This document shows positions 1 to 8,395 of a stretch of DNA of 64,000 nucleotides, piece by piece. Every line of letters begins with the position of its first letter. Positions within the stretch are counted from its first letter, which is position 1. Under the pieces are notes generated by a model, which was not told the origin of the DNA, made no database searches, and worked only from the letters and a program-made list of their open reading frames with translations. The translations under genes and the position numbers were made by a program. The stretch spans positions 147,517-211,516 of the forward strand of contig NZ_SCOH01000004.1 in the NCBI RefSeq assembly GCF_005503445.1, written 5' to 3'. The DNA comes from Chitinivorax sp. B. GTDB taxonomy: Bacteria; Pseudomonadota; Gammaproteobacteria; Burkholderiales; SCOH01.

Positions 1-41
1 ATCTGTTCCAGAAAGTTCTCTATCTTGTTGTTGTCATCCAT
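1..41 (-). CDS. start of a gene running off the left edge (partial)
   Basis: On the minus strand an ATG at position 41 opens a frame reading MDDNNKIENFLEQ up to the window edge. A good ribosome binding site (AGGAA, about seven bases upstream) supports it as a real start. Only 13 codons are visible, so the product cannot be named. The 382 bases between it and the amylase would hold both divergent promoters; nothing else was recognised there. Confidence 0.45.
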   Translation of the reverse strand, partial: MDDNNKIENFLEQ

Positions 42-423
42 ATACAAATTTCCTGCAAAGTTCTGCCAAGGGCCGGCAGTTTAACGGTTGTTGATGCAAA
101 TTGTGTAATCACAGATACCAAGCCGCCAGGCAAGCTGGCAACTTGGTTTCATTCAAGCCAACCCACTGCCGCACGACACCACTTATCAGAACCGCACAAA
201 TTGTCAATTAGCGTGTGTACGAAGCTGCTAACTTGCGACAATCGTTGACATGCCATTGCCATTTGACCAGATGCCTCCCTGGCCGGAAACAGCACTGCAT
301 TCCACCAACGATACCGATGAGGCCAATACCACTGGGCATCCGATGTGTCAGTTGGCCCGTTTCGATCAAATGCACAGCCGATGCATATGTCGACCATCAT
401 AAAAATCAGGTTTGGAGACCTAC

Positions 424-2034
424 ATGACCCATCTCTCGTTACGTCATCTTTCTGCCGCCATCCTCACCGGTTTGGCCTGCCTTGCTCAACCCACCCAAGC
501 TGCGACCGAACAGGAGAAGGCAAGTTCAGCCATTCTGCTGCAAGGTTTTCATTGGCACTCCTGGAATTACAACTACGGTTGGTACAGCACACTGGCCAGT
601 AAGGCCGCTGACATGCAGGACTTGGGTATTACCCATGTATGGTTCCCACCACCTTCCGATGCAGCCTCCAACGAAGGCTATCTACCGCGCCAACTGAATG
701 TGCTGGACAGCAAGTATGGTTCGGAAAGCGCCTTGCGTAACACGATCAGCACCCTTAATGGAAAAGGCATCAAATCGGTAGTCGATGTTGTCATCAACCA
801 CCGGGTTGGCACCGCCAATTGGGCAGATTTCACCAATCCAGCCTGGGGCTGCAATGCTGTCAGTCGTGGTGACGAATGGAGTGGTGCATGTGGGAATAAT
901 GATTCAGGAGGGGGGTATGACGCCGCCCGAGATCTGGATCATTCACAAACCCAGGTCCAGAGCGATTTGAAAGCCTGGGTCGGCAACCGCCTGAAAAATA
1001 TTGGCTTCAGCGGTATTCGGTATGACTACTCGAAAGGCTATGGCCCGCAATATGCCAAGCTGTACCACGATGCGATGGCGCCCAATTTTTGTGTTGGTGA
1101 GATCTGGACTGACCTGAACTACGACGATGTGAATGCACACCGTAAGGTATTGATGAACTATGTGGATGGAACCGGCGGCACCTGCGGCGCCTTCGACTTC
1201 ACTACCAAAGGCTTGCTGACCAAAGTCTTGCAAAATGGCGATTACTGGCGCCTGAAGGACAGCAGCGGCAAACCTGCAGGTGGTATTGGTTGGTGGGGAC
1301 AAAAAATGGTGACGTTCGTCGATAATCACGACACCGGGCCATCGGAAAACTGTGGCATCGGCCAGAATCACTGGGCCATCCCATGTGGACAGGTCATGGA
1401 AGGTTATGCTTATGTTTTGACCCATCCTGGTATTCCCAGTGTGTATTACGCACACGTCTACGACTGGAACCTGCGCAACAATATCAAAAGCCTGATCGAT
1501 ATTCGTAAAACTGCCGGCATCACATCAACATCCCCCATTGCCATTCAAGCAGCACAAAATGGTTTATACGCGGCTATTGTCAACGGCAACAGCGGCCAAG
1601 TGGCAATGAAAATCGGCCCTGGCAGCTGGAGCCCAGGGACAGGTTGGAGTCTGGCCACATCCGGCCCCAACTATGCTGTCTGGACCAAAGGTAATAGCGG
1701 TAGCAATTGCAGCGTCACCGCCAATTTCAGCATTGCAAATGCCAATACTGCCAATGGCCAAAGTGTTCATGTTGTCGGCAACCAGACTGCGCTCGGCGAC
1801 TGGACACCTACAGACAGCTTCAAGCTGACAGCACAAGGTAGTGGCGCCAATGTCACTTGGAGTGGCAGCAAACCCCTGCCCTGCAATTCGGCCATTCAAT
1901 ACAAGTATGTCAAATACAATGGCAGTGCTGCCATTTGGGAAAGTAATCAGCTCAACAGCAGTGGAAATCGCGAATTCACAACCGGCAGCAGCGGTAGTGT
2001 CGTGAATCGTGCAGATGGCAATTTCAAATTCTGA
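424..2034 (+). CDS. secreted alpha-amylase (GH13) with C-terminal CBM20 starch-binding domain
   Basis: Extracellular endo-acting amylase that hydrolyses alpha-1,4 links of starch. Residues 1-26 are a signal peptide ending around TQA. The GH13 barrel shows the four family regions: DVVINH near residue 125, GIRYDYSKGY near 200 with the nucleophile Asp, GEIW near 225 with the acid/base Glu, and FVDNHD near 300. The last 100 residues form a CBM20 domain, recognisable by VVGN...LGDW. Overall layout resembles maltotetraose-forming amylases (GH13 plus CBM20), though product length cannot be read from sequence. The ATG at 424 is chosen because GGAGA lies 6 bases upstream; a TTG at 412 is in frame but lacks a site. 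It stands alone; the pullulanase at 43-46 kb would remove the branches this enzyme leaves. Confidence 0.93.
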   Translation: MTHLSLRHLSAAILTGLACLAQPTQAATEQEKASSAILLQGFHWHSWNYNYGWYSTLASKAADMQDLGITHVWFPPPSDAASNEGYLPRQLNVLDSKYGSESALRNTISTLNGKGIKSVVDVVINHRVGTANWADFTNPAWGCNAVSRGDEWSGACGNNDSGGGYDAARDLDHSQTQVQSDLKAWVGNRLKNIGFSGIRYDYSKGYGPQYAKLYHDAMAPNFCVGEIWTDLNYDDVNAHRKVLMNYVDGTGGTCGAFDFTTKGLLTKVLQNGDYWRLKDSSGKPAGGIGWWGQKMVTFVDNHDTGPSENCGIGQNHWAIPCGQVMEGYAYVLTHPGIPSVYYAHVYDWNLRNNIKSLIDIRKTAGITSTSPIAIQAAQNGLYAAIVNGNSGQVAMKIGPGSWSPGTGWSLATSGPNYAVWTKGNSGSNCSVTANFSIANANTANGQSVHVVGNQTALGDWTPTDSFKLTAQGSGANVTWSGSKPLPCNSAIQYKYVKYNGSAAIWESNQLNSSGNREFTTGSSGSVVNRADGNFKF

Positions 2035-2194
2035 TTTCTCCGCTACCAATCCAAACCGGCGCACACATTGCTGTTGCGCCTGTTTTTTGGATTCTCAGAA
2101 AGCATCTATAGTTATTTCACACATCGACGCAAAACACACCTTGCGCCACCTGAATCAAGCCTGAACCAGCGTTTTGTGGTAGTCTCGCGCGCTT

Positions 2195-2253
2195 AAAACA
2201 TCATGGTGTTTTCGTTGATGAATTCTCAACGGATGACGCCCCATCATGGTGCG
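2195..2253 (+). promoter_or_regulatory. structured leader of the purine permease gene (candidate purine-sensing RNA)
   Basis: Three hairpins follow one another directly: AAAACA/TGTTTT (2195-2212), CGTTGA/TCAACG (2213-2231) and CGCCCCA/TGGTGCG (2237-2253). The stretch lies 30-90 bases upstream of the preferred permease start. Purine permeases in proteobacteria can be controlled by the NMT1-motif (xanthine) riboswitch; whether this is one needs a covariance model. The hairpins are visible; the ligand is inference. Confidence 0.35.
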
Positions 2254-2285
2254 TGTCTTTTAACTCCATTCTTAGTCAGAAAACC

Positions 2286-3575
2286 ATGCTCGACGCCCTG
2301 TTCAAGCTCAAGGAGCACAATACTTCGGTGAAAACCGAGGTCATCGCCGGATTCACCACCTTCCTGACGATGGCGTACATCATCTTCGTCAATCCGGCCA
2401 TTCTCTCGTCCACCGGCATGGATCACAATGCTGTGTTCGTCGCCACATGTGTCGCTGCTGCCCTGGGCTCTGCGGTCATGGGGCTGGTAGCCAACTATCC
2501 GATCGCCTTGGCACCTGGTATGGGCCTGAATGCCTATTTCACCTTCAGTGTGGTGAAAGGTATGGGTGTCAGCTGGGAAGTTGCACTGGGTGCAGTCTTC
2601 CTCTCCGGGGTCATCTTCCTGTTCGTCAGCTTGTTCAAGCTGCGGGAAATGATCGTCAATGCCATTCCGCACTCTCTGAAACTGGCCATTTCTGCTGGGG
2701 TAGGCTTGTTCCTGGCCATCATTGCGCTGAAAAATGCTGGCGTTGTCGTTAGCCATCCGGTCACCCTGGTGACGCTGGGCAATGTACATGATCCCAAAGT
2801 CCTGCTGGCGGCCTTCGGCTTTCTGCTGATTGTTGCATTGGAATACCGCAAGGTTCCGGGCTCGGTGATCATTGGCATCATGACAGTGACCATGTTGGCG
2901 GTGTGGCTGGGGCTGGAACAATTCAAGGGGGTATTCGCAGCCGTACCATCCATTGAGCCGACCTTCATGAAGATGGATATCCAAGGTGCGCTGAATGCTG
3001 GCTTGCTTGGTGTGGTATTCGTATTCTTCTTTGTCGATCTGTTCGATACCACCGGCACGCTGGTAGGCGTATCACACCGGGCTGGACTGCTTGATAGCCA
3101 CGGCAAACTGCCACGCCTGAAGCGCGCATTGCTGGCCGACTCCACCGCCATTGTAGCTGGTGCTGGCCTAGGTACTTCCAGTTGTACAGCTTATATCGAA
3201 TCAGCAGCAGGCACTGCCGTTGGTGGCCGGACGGGATTGACTGCTGTCGTAGTGGCGATTCTGTTCCTAGCTGCATTGTGGTTGTCGCCACTGGCCGGTA
3301 CCGTACCAGCTTACGCCACAGCACCGGCACTGTGCTATATCGCTGTCCTGATGGCGCGTGGCCTAGCCGAGATCAACTGGGATGATCTGACCGAATCTGC
3401 GCCGGCAGTGATCACCGCATTGGGTATGCCGTTCACCTTCTCGATCGCGGACGGTATCGCATTTGGGTTCATCAGCTATACCGCTATCAAGATCATGGCA
3501 GGTCGTTATAAGGAAATTGGATTACCCGTGCTGGCAATTGCGGCATTGTGGATCGTGAAATTTGCCTTATTCTGA
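2286..3575 (+). CDS. NCS2-family purine permease (AzgA/GhxP-like, hypoxanthine/guanine/adenine)
   Basis: Inner-membrane proton-coupled nucleobase importer of about 429 residues with 12-14 hydrophobic segments. The N-terminus FKLKEHNTSVKTE followed by FTTFLTMAYIIFVNP is the hallmark of the AzgA-like branch, as are TSSCTAYIES and VDLFDTTGTL in the middle. ATG 2286 matches the usual start of the family; an in-frame GTG at 2253 would add 11 residues but sits inside a leader hairpin. Neither has a strong Shine-Dalgarno. It is followed by a terminator and then apt, so uptake and phosphoribosylation of adenine are neighbours, and hpt and upp lie 4-5 kb on. Confidence 0.9.
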   Translation: MLDALFKLKEHNTSVKTEVIAGFTTFLTMAYIIFVNPAILSSTGMDHNAVFVATCVAAALGSAVMGLVANYPIALAPGMGLNAYFTFSVVKGMGVSWEVALGAVFLSGVIFLFVSLFKLREMIVNAIPHSLKLAISAGVGLFLAIIALKNAGVVVSHPVTLVTLGNVHDPKVLLAAFGFLLIVALEYRKVPGSVIIGIMTVTMLAVWLGLEQFKGVFAAVPSIEPTFMKMDIQGALNAGLLGVVFVFFFVDLFDTTGTLVGVSHRAGLLDSHGKLPRLKRALLADSTAIVAGAGLGTSSCTAYIESAAGTAVGGRTGLTAVVVAILFLAALWLSPLAGTVPAYATAPALCYIAVLMARGLAEINWDDLTESAPAVITALGMPFTFSIADGIAFGFISYTAIKIMAGRYKEIGLPVLAIAALWIVKFALF

Positions 3576-3613
3576 TCTGTCTGCTTAAATGGGTAGTGAG
3601 ACTCCCAACGATT

Positions 3614-3642
3614 GTGCCGGCGCAAGCCGGCACTCTTTTTTG
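3614..3642 (+). terminator. rho-independent terminator after the purine permease
   Basis: A perfect 8-bp stem GTGCCGGC/GCCGGCAC closed by a GCAA loop is followed by TCTTTTTT. It lies 38 bases after the permease stop and separates that gene from apt. Confidence 0.9.
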
Positions 3643-3789
3643 CTTCTGGCATATGTAGTGGGCATCAAGCACAAGCTGGTGCATACTTTTCAATCCAGCG
3701 CATCCCAATCCGACATTTATCCATCCAACAAATCAACCTGATCGCTGCCGCACAGCCCGCAGTGGGATGATTGCGCCTTGGGTGGAAGG

Positions 3790-3840
3790 TGCCAGACAGA
3801 CCCGGAGAGCCTGTCTGGCAAACGTGATGCACCGCGGTGC
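3790..3840 (+). promoter_or_regulatory. inverted repeats in the apt leader
   Basis: A perfect 10-bp arm TGCCAGACAG (3790-3799) pairs with CTGTCTGGCA (3811-3820). Eight bases later comes the self-complementary GCACCGCGGTGC (3829-3840), then CAACTTTTTA. GGTGC at 3788-3792 could instead pair with GCACC at 3829-3833, which overlaps the first stem, so two exclusive folds are possible. This suggests attenuation ahead of apt, but no known riboswitch was recognised. Confidence 0.4.
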
Positions 3841-3864
3841 CAACTTTTTATTTGAGTCATCAAC

Positions 3865-4407
3865 ATGTTCCTCGATCCCCTATACATCCGTGACCGTATT
3901 CGTACGGTGCCAGACTGGCCTCAACCTGGTGTTCAGTTCCGCGATATCACGCCCTTGTTGCAAGACCCTAAAACCTTCCGTGTATTGGTCGACATGTTTG
4001 TCCATCGCTACATGGATCAAGATCTAGACATGGTTGCCGGTGTCGACGCACGCGGCTTTATCCTAGGTTCCGTTGTGGCCTATGAGCTGAATCTGGGTTT
4101 TGTGCCGATTCGCAAGAAGGGCAAGTTGCCATTCATGACGGTGAGTGAAGAGTACGAATTGGAATATGGTAGTGCTACAGTCGAAATCCACACCGATGCC
4201 TGTCGTGCGGGTGATCGTGTGTTGCTGATCGATGATCTGATTGCTACCGGTGGCACCATGATTGCCGCAGCCAAGTTACTTGCCCGGATTGGTGCCAATG
4301 TGGTGGAAGCCGCCGCGATTGTCGATCTACCGGAGTTGGGAGGGTCCAACCTGATCCGCGCTCAGGGTATCCCACTGTATACCGTGTGTGAGTTCGAAGG
4401 CGAGTAA
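3865..4407 (+). CDS. apt: adenine phosphoribosyltransferase
   Basis: Cytosolic salvage enzyme that joins adenine to PRPP giving AMP and pyrophosphate. At 180 residues it has the normal length. The start [21 protein letters not shown] is family-typical, VDARGFILG forms the base/phosphate loop near residue 60, and [13 protein letters not shown] near residue 118 is the PRPP-binding motif. It has its own upstream region with inverted repeats and lies 290 bases after the purine permease. Confidence 0.96.
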   Translation: MFLDPLYIRDRIRTVPDWPQPGVQFRDITPLLQDPKTFRVLVDMFVHRYMDQDLDMVAGVDARGFILGSVVAYELNLGFVPIRKKGKLPFMTVSEEYELEYGSATVEIHTDACRAGDRVLLIDDLIATGGTMIAAAKLLARIGANVVEAAAIVDLPELGGSNLIRAQGIPLYTVCEFEGE

Positions 4408-5058
4408 CACCCGCGTCAGGTGGAAGTGGCCATCAGGGTAGGTTTCATTTGATTGAAAGCACTGCAAGCCATCCGCACCAGTTTTGCAGAGCAATACCAT
4501 TTCCACCACGCAGTCCGTACAGGGTCGGCTATCATCAATCGACTGGGTTAGCCGGAGCAAGTGAGGGAAAAGTAATCATTCCTTATATGCACAATTAATT
4601 AAATATTTTCTTAATATCCTGTGAATTGACACAATTTGTACCAATCCGACAAACGGCAAACCGCTGTAACAAAGTACTGACAAGCCTTCCAATCAATTAT
4701 TATTCTTATGCAATTACAAGGCGTTGATCGGTCTATCGCAATGCGTTAGATTGAAGACGTCTCTGTTTCAGGATGCAGATAACACGCTGCAGAACTATCC
4801 CACCTGTCGCCATGATGCACTGCTGGGCTTCTGACCTCTAGCCAGTAAAATCGGTCATTCCATCCGTCCAGCACACACATTTCGTGTGATCAGCGCTACT
4901 TTCTTTGATGCGACACATCCCGCCCAAGTTGCCTTGGGCCAGAGGCACGTTTTGCACGCTTTTTGGTGCCAATGACAATCCTTGCCAAATCCGGGCGCCT
5001 TTACCGCCACCCAATCCGGTGCCCGCCAATTCACCTTATCGTGTAGCAGGAGAAAACC
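4408..5058. other. 651-base intergenic region, no gene seen
   Basis: AT-rich from about 4570 to 4760. Open frames here are short, lack ribosome sites and overlap on both strands. It probably holds the apt end and the promoter of the secreted protein that follows. Confidence 0.6.
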
Positions 5059-5736
5059 ATGCGTTCTCGTCAAAGGCAACTGAATAAAATCGCAATCTCA
5101 CTGATTCTGGGCGCAAGCGGGATGTCGCTAGGCGGATTCGCCTATGCTGGGCCTGCTTGTGGGCCAGAAGTAAAAGAAGAAATCGTGAAGATCATGATCA
5201 ATTCCGGCGCAGACAAATTACCTGACGACCAGCGTTTACGTCTGGAAGCCGAGCTTTATCAAAAATACCAGTCTTGTGGCGTACCCGACACGGCCGCCAC
5301 CTTATCACCTGAAGCAGCCAACTGCGGCAAAACTGCTTATCGTGGCAGTCTATGGTGGGAAGAAATATCGTGTTGCGGGTATGATCCGCAACGTCGCATG
5401 TTCGGCTGCCCGGTCACCGTCAAACAAAGTTACGGTTATGGCCCCAATCCCCTCCCAGGTAGTCGGGAATATGTATTGAACTGTGTCTGGAATGGTGCTG
5501 CTTACGTGCCTGTTGCGAACGACAGTGTGCATCTGGCCAATTCCCCAGGCCAGAACCCACCGTGGCAGTTTGCCGTACTGGCCATGGCCAATACCAACAT
5601 CAATCTGGTACAACCGATGAATGGCATCACCCGGTTGGCACGTTCCATCCTGTCTTGGCAGTTACAGCCAACCAACTGCAACTATCGGCCAATATGGGGT
5701 AACGTAATCGACTACCGGATCCGCCTGGACCAATAA
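5059..5736 (+). CDS. secreted protein of unknown function
   Basis: 225 residues. A signal peptide ends around GFAYA (residue 30), so the mature protein should be periplasmic or exported. It is Cys-rich for its size, with at least eight cysteines including an adjacent CC pair near residue 110, which suggests disulfides formed outside the cytoplasm. The middle has aromatic, Gly/Pro-rich segments (SYGYGPNPLPG). AGGAG lies 10 bases upstream of the ATG. I recognise no family. A strong hairpin terminator follows at 5753. Confidence 0.75.
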   Translation: MRSRQRQLNKIAISLILGASGMSLGGFAYAGPACGPEVKEEIVKIMINSGADKLPDDQRLRLEAELYQKYQSCGVPDTAATLSPEAANCGKTAYRGSLWWEEISCCGYDPQRRMFGCPVTVKQSYGYGPNPLPGSREYVLNCVWNGAAYVPVANDSVHLANSPGQNPPWQFAVLAMANTNINLVQPMNGITRLARSILSWQLQPTNCNYRPIWGNVIDYRIRLDQ

Positions 5737-5752
5737 CACTGCACCACAAACT

Positions 5753-5790
5753 GATGGCTTGTCTGGTACGCCAGGCAAGCCATCTTTCAT
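5753..5790. terminator. bidirectional terminator between convergent genes
   Basis: A 14-bp stem starting GATGGCTTG and ending CAAGCCATC, with a TACG loop, lies between the stops of the secreted-protein gene (+) and the GDT1-family gene (-). TTTCAT follows on the plus side. Confidence 0.75.
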
Positions 5791-5809
5791 CCGCCGCAAC
5801 ACCGCTCGG

Positions 5810-6391
5810 TCAGGAAAGCCATTTGACCATATCACCGCCCAACAGCACCAATATACCCAACACTGCAAAAATTGCTGCAGCAACAGCATGAACCAGCCGT
5901 ACCGGGAGTTTTTTCGCCGCTACTTCACCCAACAGCACCGCAGGTACATTCGCCAGCATCATACCCAGCGTGGTGCCCAGTACAACCGGCACCAGCTCAT
6001 TGAACTTCGCTGCCAACGCTACCGTGGCAATCTGAGTTTTGTCCCCCATCTCCGCGAGAAAGAAGGCGACAATCGTTGCCCCCAATACCCCCAGGCTGTC
6101 TGCAACCTTGGCATCGTCATCGTCCAACTTGTCTGGAATCAGCATCCAACCTGCCATAGCCAGAAAGGAGACACCCAAAATCCAGCGCATGGCATCTGGC
6201 CCCAACCATTGGGTGATCAAAGTACCGGCCCAGCCAGCCAACAAGTGATTAATCACCGTCGCCACAAAAATACCGGTAATGATTGGCCAGGGTTTACGAA
6301 ATTTGGCAGCAAGCAATAGCGAGAGCAGTTGAGTTTTGTCACCGATTTCTGCAAGCGCAACAATACCGGTGGAGATCAGAAGAGCTTCCAA
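5810..6391 (-). CDS. TMEM165/GDT1 family manganese exporter
   Basis: Six-helix inner-membrane cation exporter of about 193 residues. Two copies of the family signature are visible, EIGDKTQLL near the N-terminus and EMGDKTQIA in the second half, the repeats that bind the cation. Bacterial members (MneA type) export Mn2+. I start it at TTG 6391 (LEALLISTG): GAGGAA sits six bases upstream and the length then fits the family. The longer frame from 6478 lies in the riboswitch and would add an un-family-like Trp/Gly tail. Expression should rise with Mn2+ through the upstream yybP-ykoY RNA. Confidence 0.92.
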   Translation of the reverse strand: MEALLISTGIVALAEIGDKTQLLSLLLAAKFRKPWPIITGIFVATVINHLLAGWAGTLITQWLGPDAMRWILGVSFLAMAGWMLIPDKLDDDDAKVADSLGVLGATIVAFFLAEMGDKTQIATVALAAKFNELVPVVLGTTLGMMLANVPAVLLGEVAAKKLPVRLVHAVAAAIFAVLGILVLLGGDMVKWLS

Positions 6392-6457
6392 TGGAGATTC
6401 CTCGGGGCTGGACCAAAACCTCAACCCGACACCACCCCAGCCCCATGCTGGCAGGTA

Positions 6458-6584
6458 TCGAGTCGAAGGTCTTGCCAAGTCTTATCAGCAGGGATGCTGA
6501 TAATTACCGCTCGCGCCATGGCCTGATGGCCAAGTATGTTGACGCGGGCTTCCGTCGCATTCGCGGAACGGCTACTCCCCTAGG
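6458..6584 (-). promoter_or_regulatory. yybP-ykoY manganese riboswitch
   Basis: Read on the minus strand, GGGGAGTAGC (6580-6571) opens the element, CATACTTGGCC and AGGCCATGGC lie in the middle, and GGCAAGACCTTCGACTC (6475-6459 approx.) closes it. These are the conserved loops of the yybP-ykoY class, which bind Mn2+ and in proteobacteria turn on MntP, Alx or GDT1-type exporters. The gene downstream is a GDT1-family exporter, which agrees. The RNA ends about 65 bases before the TTG start. Confidence 0.9.
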
Positions 6585-6599
6585 ACGGGGCGAACTCTA

Positions 6600-7121
6600 T
6601 CACGATGAACTGATCTCGGGCAATGAAACCGAACAGCCAGTAGCTTGATCGAATGCCAATGCCTCCTCCAATTGTTCTTCACTGAATACTGTGATGCCAT
6701 GCTCGGTAAGCAAGGCAGCCGTGACACCCACTCCTGGAATTCGACGGCTGGCAAAATGGCCATCGTAGATTTCCTCATTTCCACAGGATGGGCTGCGCGC
6801 TTTCAGAATGGCCATCTTGACGCCATGCTCGCATGCTAGATGTAACGCCAGTTGCGCCCCATCAATGAAGGCTTGGCTGACGTTGTCACCCATAGCCGTC
6901 CGCACCTGTGATTTACCCAGCAACATAGCACGTCCATCCCCACCAACCAGCTCAGCCGGTAGGCGCGGAATGGGCAAACCGCCAGCCACTTCAGGACAAA
7001 TTGGCACAAGCCGTCCAGCGGACTGCCATTGCAGCAAAATACTAGCAATGTCAGGCAAGGGTTCTGCGTTGTAACGGACATTCGAACCTAACAAACAAGC
7101 ACTTACCAAAATCTTGTCCAT
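6600..7121 (-). CDS. DUF523 protein, TudS-like 2-thiouracil desulfurase
   Basis: 173 residues. DUF523 proteins of this short form include TudS, which removes sulfur from 2-thiouracil with a [4Fe-5S]-type cluster held by three cysteines. Candidate ligands are Cys9 (SACLLG), Cys42 (CPEVAGG) and Cys113 (SPSCG), all in the conserved motifs. It starts two bases after the GNAT gene, which is itself nine bases after upp, so the three form one operon. Uracil released from thiouracil would be taken directly by Upp. Family assignment is firm; the substrate is inferred from the family and the neighbour. Confidence 0.85.
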   Translation of the reverse strand: MDKILVSACLLGSNVRYNAEPLPDIASILLQWQSAGRLVPICPEVAGGLPIPRLPAELVGGDGRAMLLGKSQVRTAMGDNVSQAFIDGAQLALHLACEHGVKMAILKARSPSCGNEEIYDGHFASRRIPGVGVTAALLTEHGITVFSEEQLEEALAFDQATGCSVSLPEISSS

Positions 7122-7123
7122 CG

Positions 7124-7750
7124 TTAGTGGGTATCCAGAGAGGGTTTTGCGCCAAGAAATGGCGCATTGCGTATTTCACCACTCTGCATGAACACATCAG
7201 CCGGCACCAATGAATACAATGCGGCATCAATTGGCTGGCCATGCAATTGCAGACGATTACGAGCATTTGCCTCAAATGCGGCCCCTGCATTGTGCGCCGC
7301 TTTACGGGCTGCCATGTTGTCGGTTTTGATGGCAAGCTCAACCCGTGACAAACCTAATACGTCAAAACCAAACGCAGCAACCAGCTTCAATGCAACCGAT
7401 GCCGCACCTTGCCCGCTGGCATCCGTTCGTACCCAGAAATTCATGCTGGCGTAGCGATGTGTGGAACTGACGGTATTCAAACCGACATTACCCAACAACA
7501 TATTGTCCTCAACCCGCTCCACTGCAAAATCAAATGCCGTGGCATGCTGCCATGCGCCGATACGCGATACGACCCAGATTCGCGCATCATCCAGCGTATA
7601 ACCCGGCTTGAACCAGTTGGTCCACTCCGTCAATGCCTGGCGAGATGCCATCACAGCCCAGAAGTACGGGGTGGCGTCATCCAGCGTATAAGGCCGAATA
7701 CGGAAGCCATTACGCTGTGCAAAATACGGTGGAACGGGTTGGTTGGCCAT
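7124..7750 (-). CDS. GNAT-family N-acetyltransferase (RimJ/RimL-like)
   Basis: 208 residues. FRIRPYTLDDATPYFWAV at the start, LGNVGLN in the middle and the acetyl-CoA loop region around DASGQGAASVALKLV, followed by LSRVELAIKTDNMAARK, follow the RimJ/RimL layout. Such enzymes acetylate protein N-termini or small amines; the substrate is unknown. It lies between upp and the TudS-like gene in a tight operon. Confidence 0.85.
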   Translation of the reverse strand: MANQPVPPYFAQRNGFRIRPYTLDDATPYFWAVMASRQALTEWTNWFKPGYTLDDARIWVVSRIGAWQHATAFDFAVERVEDNMLLGNVGLNTVSSTHRYASMNFWVRTDASGQGAASVALKLVAAFGFDVLGLSRVELAIKTDNMAARKAAHNAGAAFEANARNRLQLHGQPIDAALYSLVPADVFMQSGEIRNAPFLGAKPSLDTH

Positions 7751-7759
7751 GATCGCCCC

Positions 7760-8395
7760 TTAGTCGTGAGTATCAGTACCGAAAATCTTGTCTCCAGCAT
7801 CGCCTAGGCCAGGCAAAATGTAACCGTGCTCATTCAAGCGAGTATCGACAGCCGCTGTAAACAGTGGCACGTCAGGGTGAAGCTCGTTGACATGACGAAT
7901 GCCTTCAGGCGCACTCACCAATGTCAACGCACACATCCTCGTACAGCCAGCACTCTTCAACGCTTCAATGGTGGCACACAGTGAACCACCCGTCGCCAGC
8001 ATCGGATCAAGAATCAATGCCAATCGCTGATCGATTTTAGAGGCCAAGTTCAAATAGTAAGCTTGGGGTAGCAAGGTACGCTCGTCACGCTTGATACCGA
8101 CCATACTCACCGGCGCTTCGGGCAACATGGCCTGCACACCTTCCAACATACCCAGGCCGGCCCGCAATATAGGTACCAGGGTCGGCGCCAGAGTTGGCAA
8201 ACGTGGCACTGTCAACATACCGCTCCAGCATTCAATTTGTGCCGTATCCAGTTCCACATCCCGCGTTGCCTCAACAGCAATCAATCTGGAGACTTCGGCC
8301 ACCAGTGCCCGAAATGCTGCGGGGCTAATACCCGCTTCACGCATCAAACCAACCTTATGTCGGACCAGCGGATGTGCGACTTCAACAATCTTCAT
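7760..8395 (-). CDS. upp: uracil phosphoribosyltransferase
   Basis: Converts uracil and PRPP to UMP. 211 residues, the normal length. The PRPP-site motif LILDPMLATGGS and the C-terminal uracil-binding stretch YILPGLGDAGDKIFGT are both present. AAGGAG lies five bases before the ATG. It is the first gene of an operon with a GNAT enzyme and a TudS-like desulfurase. Confidence 0.96.
   Translation of the reverse strand: MKIVEVAHPLVRHKVGLMREAGISPAAFRALVAEVSRLIAVEATRDVELDTAQIECWSGMLTVPRLPTLAPTLVPILRAGLGMLEGVQAMLPEAPVSMVGIKRDERTLLPQAYYLNLASKIDQRLALILDPMLATGGSLCATIEALKSAGCTRMCALTLVSAPEGIRHVNELHPDVPLFTAAVDTRLNEHGYILPGLGDAGDKIFGTDTHD

Noticed and set aside
943..1455. 170-codon open frame antisense to the amylase
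   Set aside because: Lies entirely inside a clear GH13 gene on the other strand, with no ribosome site or family signature.
2244..2984. 246-codon frame on the minus strand opposite the purine permease
   Set aside because: His/Gln/Asp-rich composition is the mirror of hydrophobic codons in the real gene.
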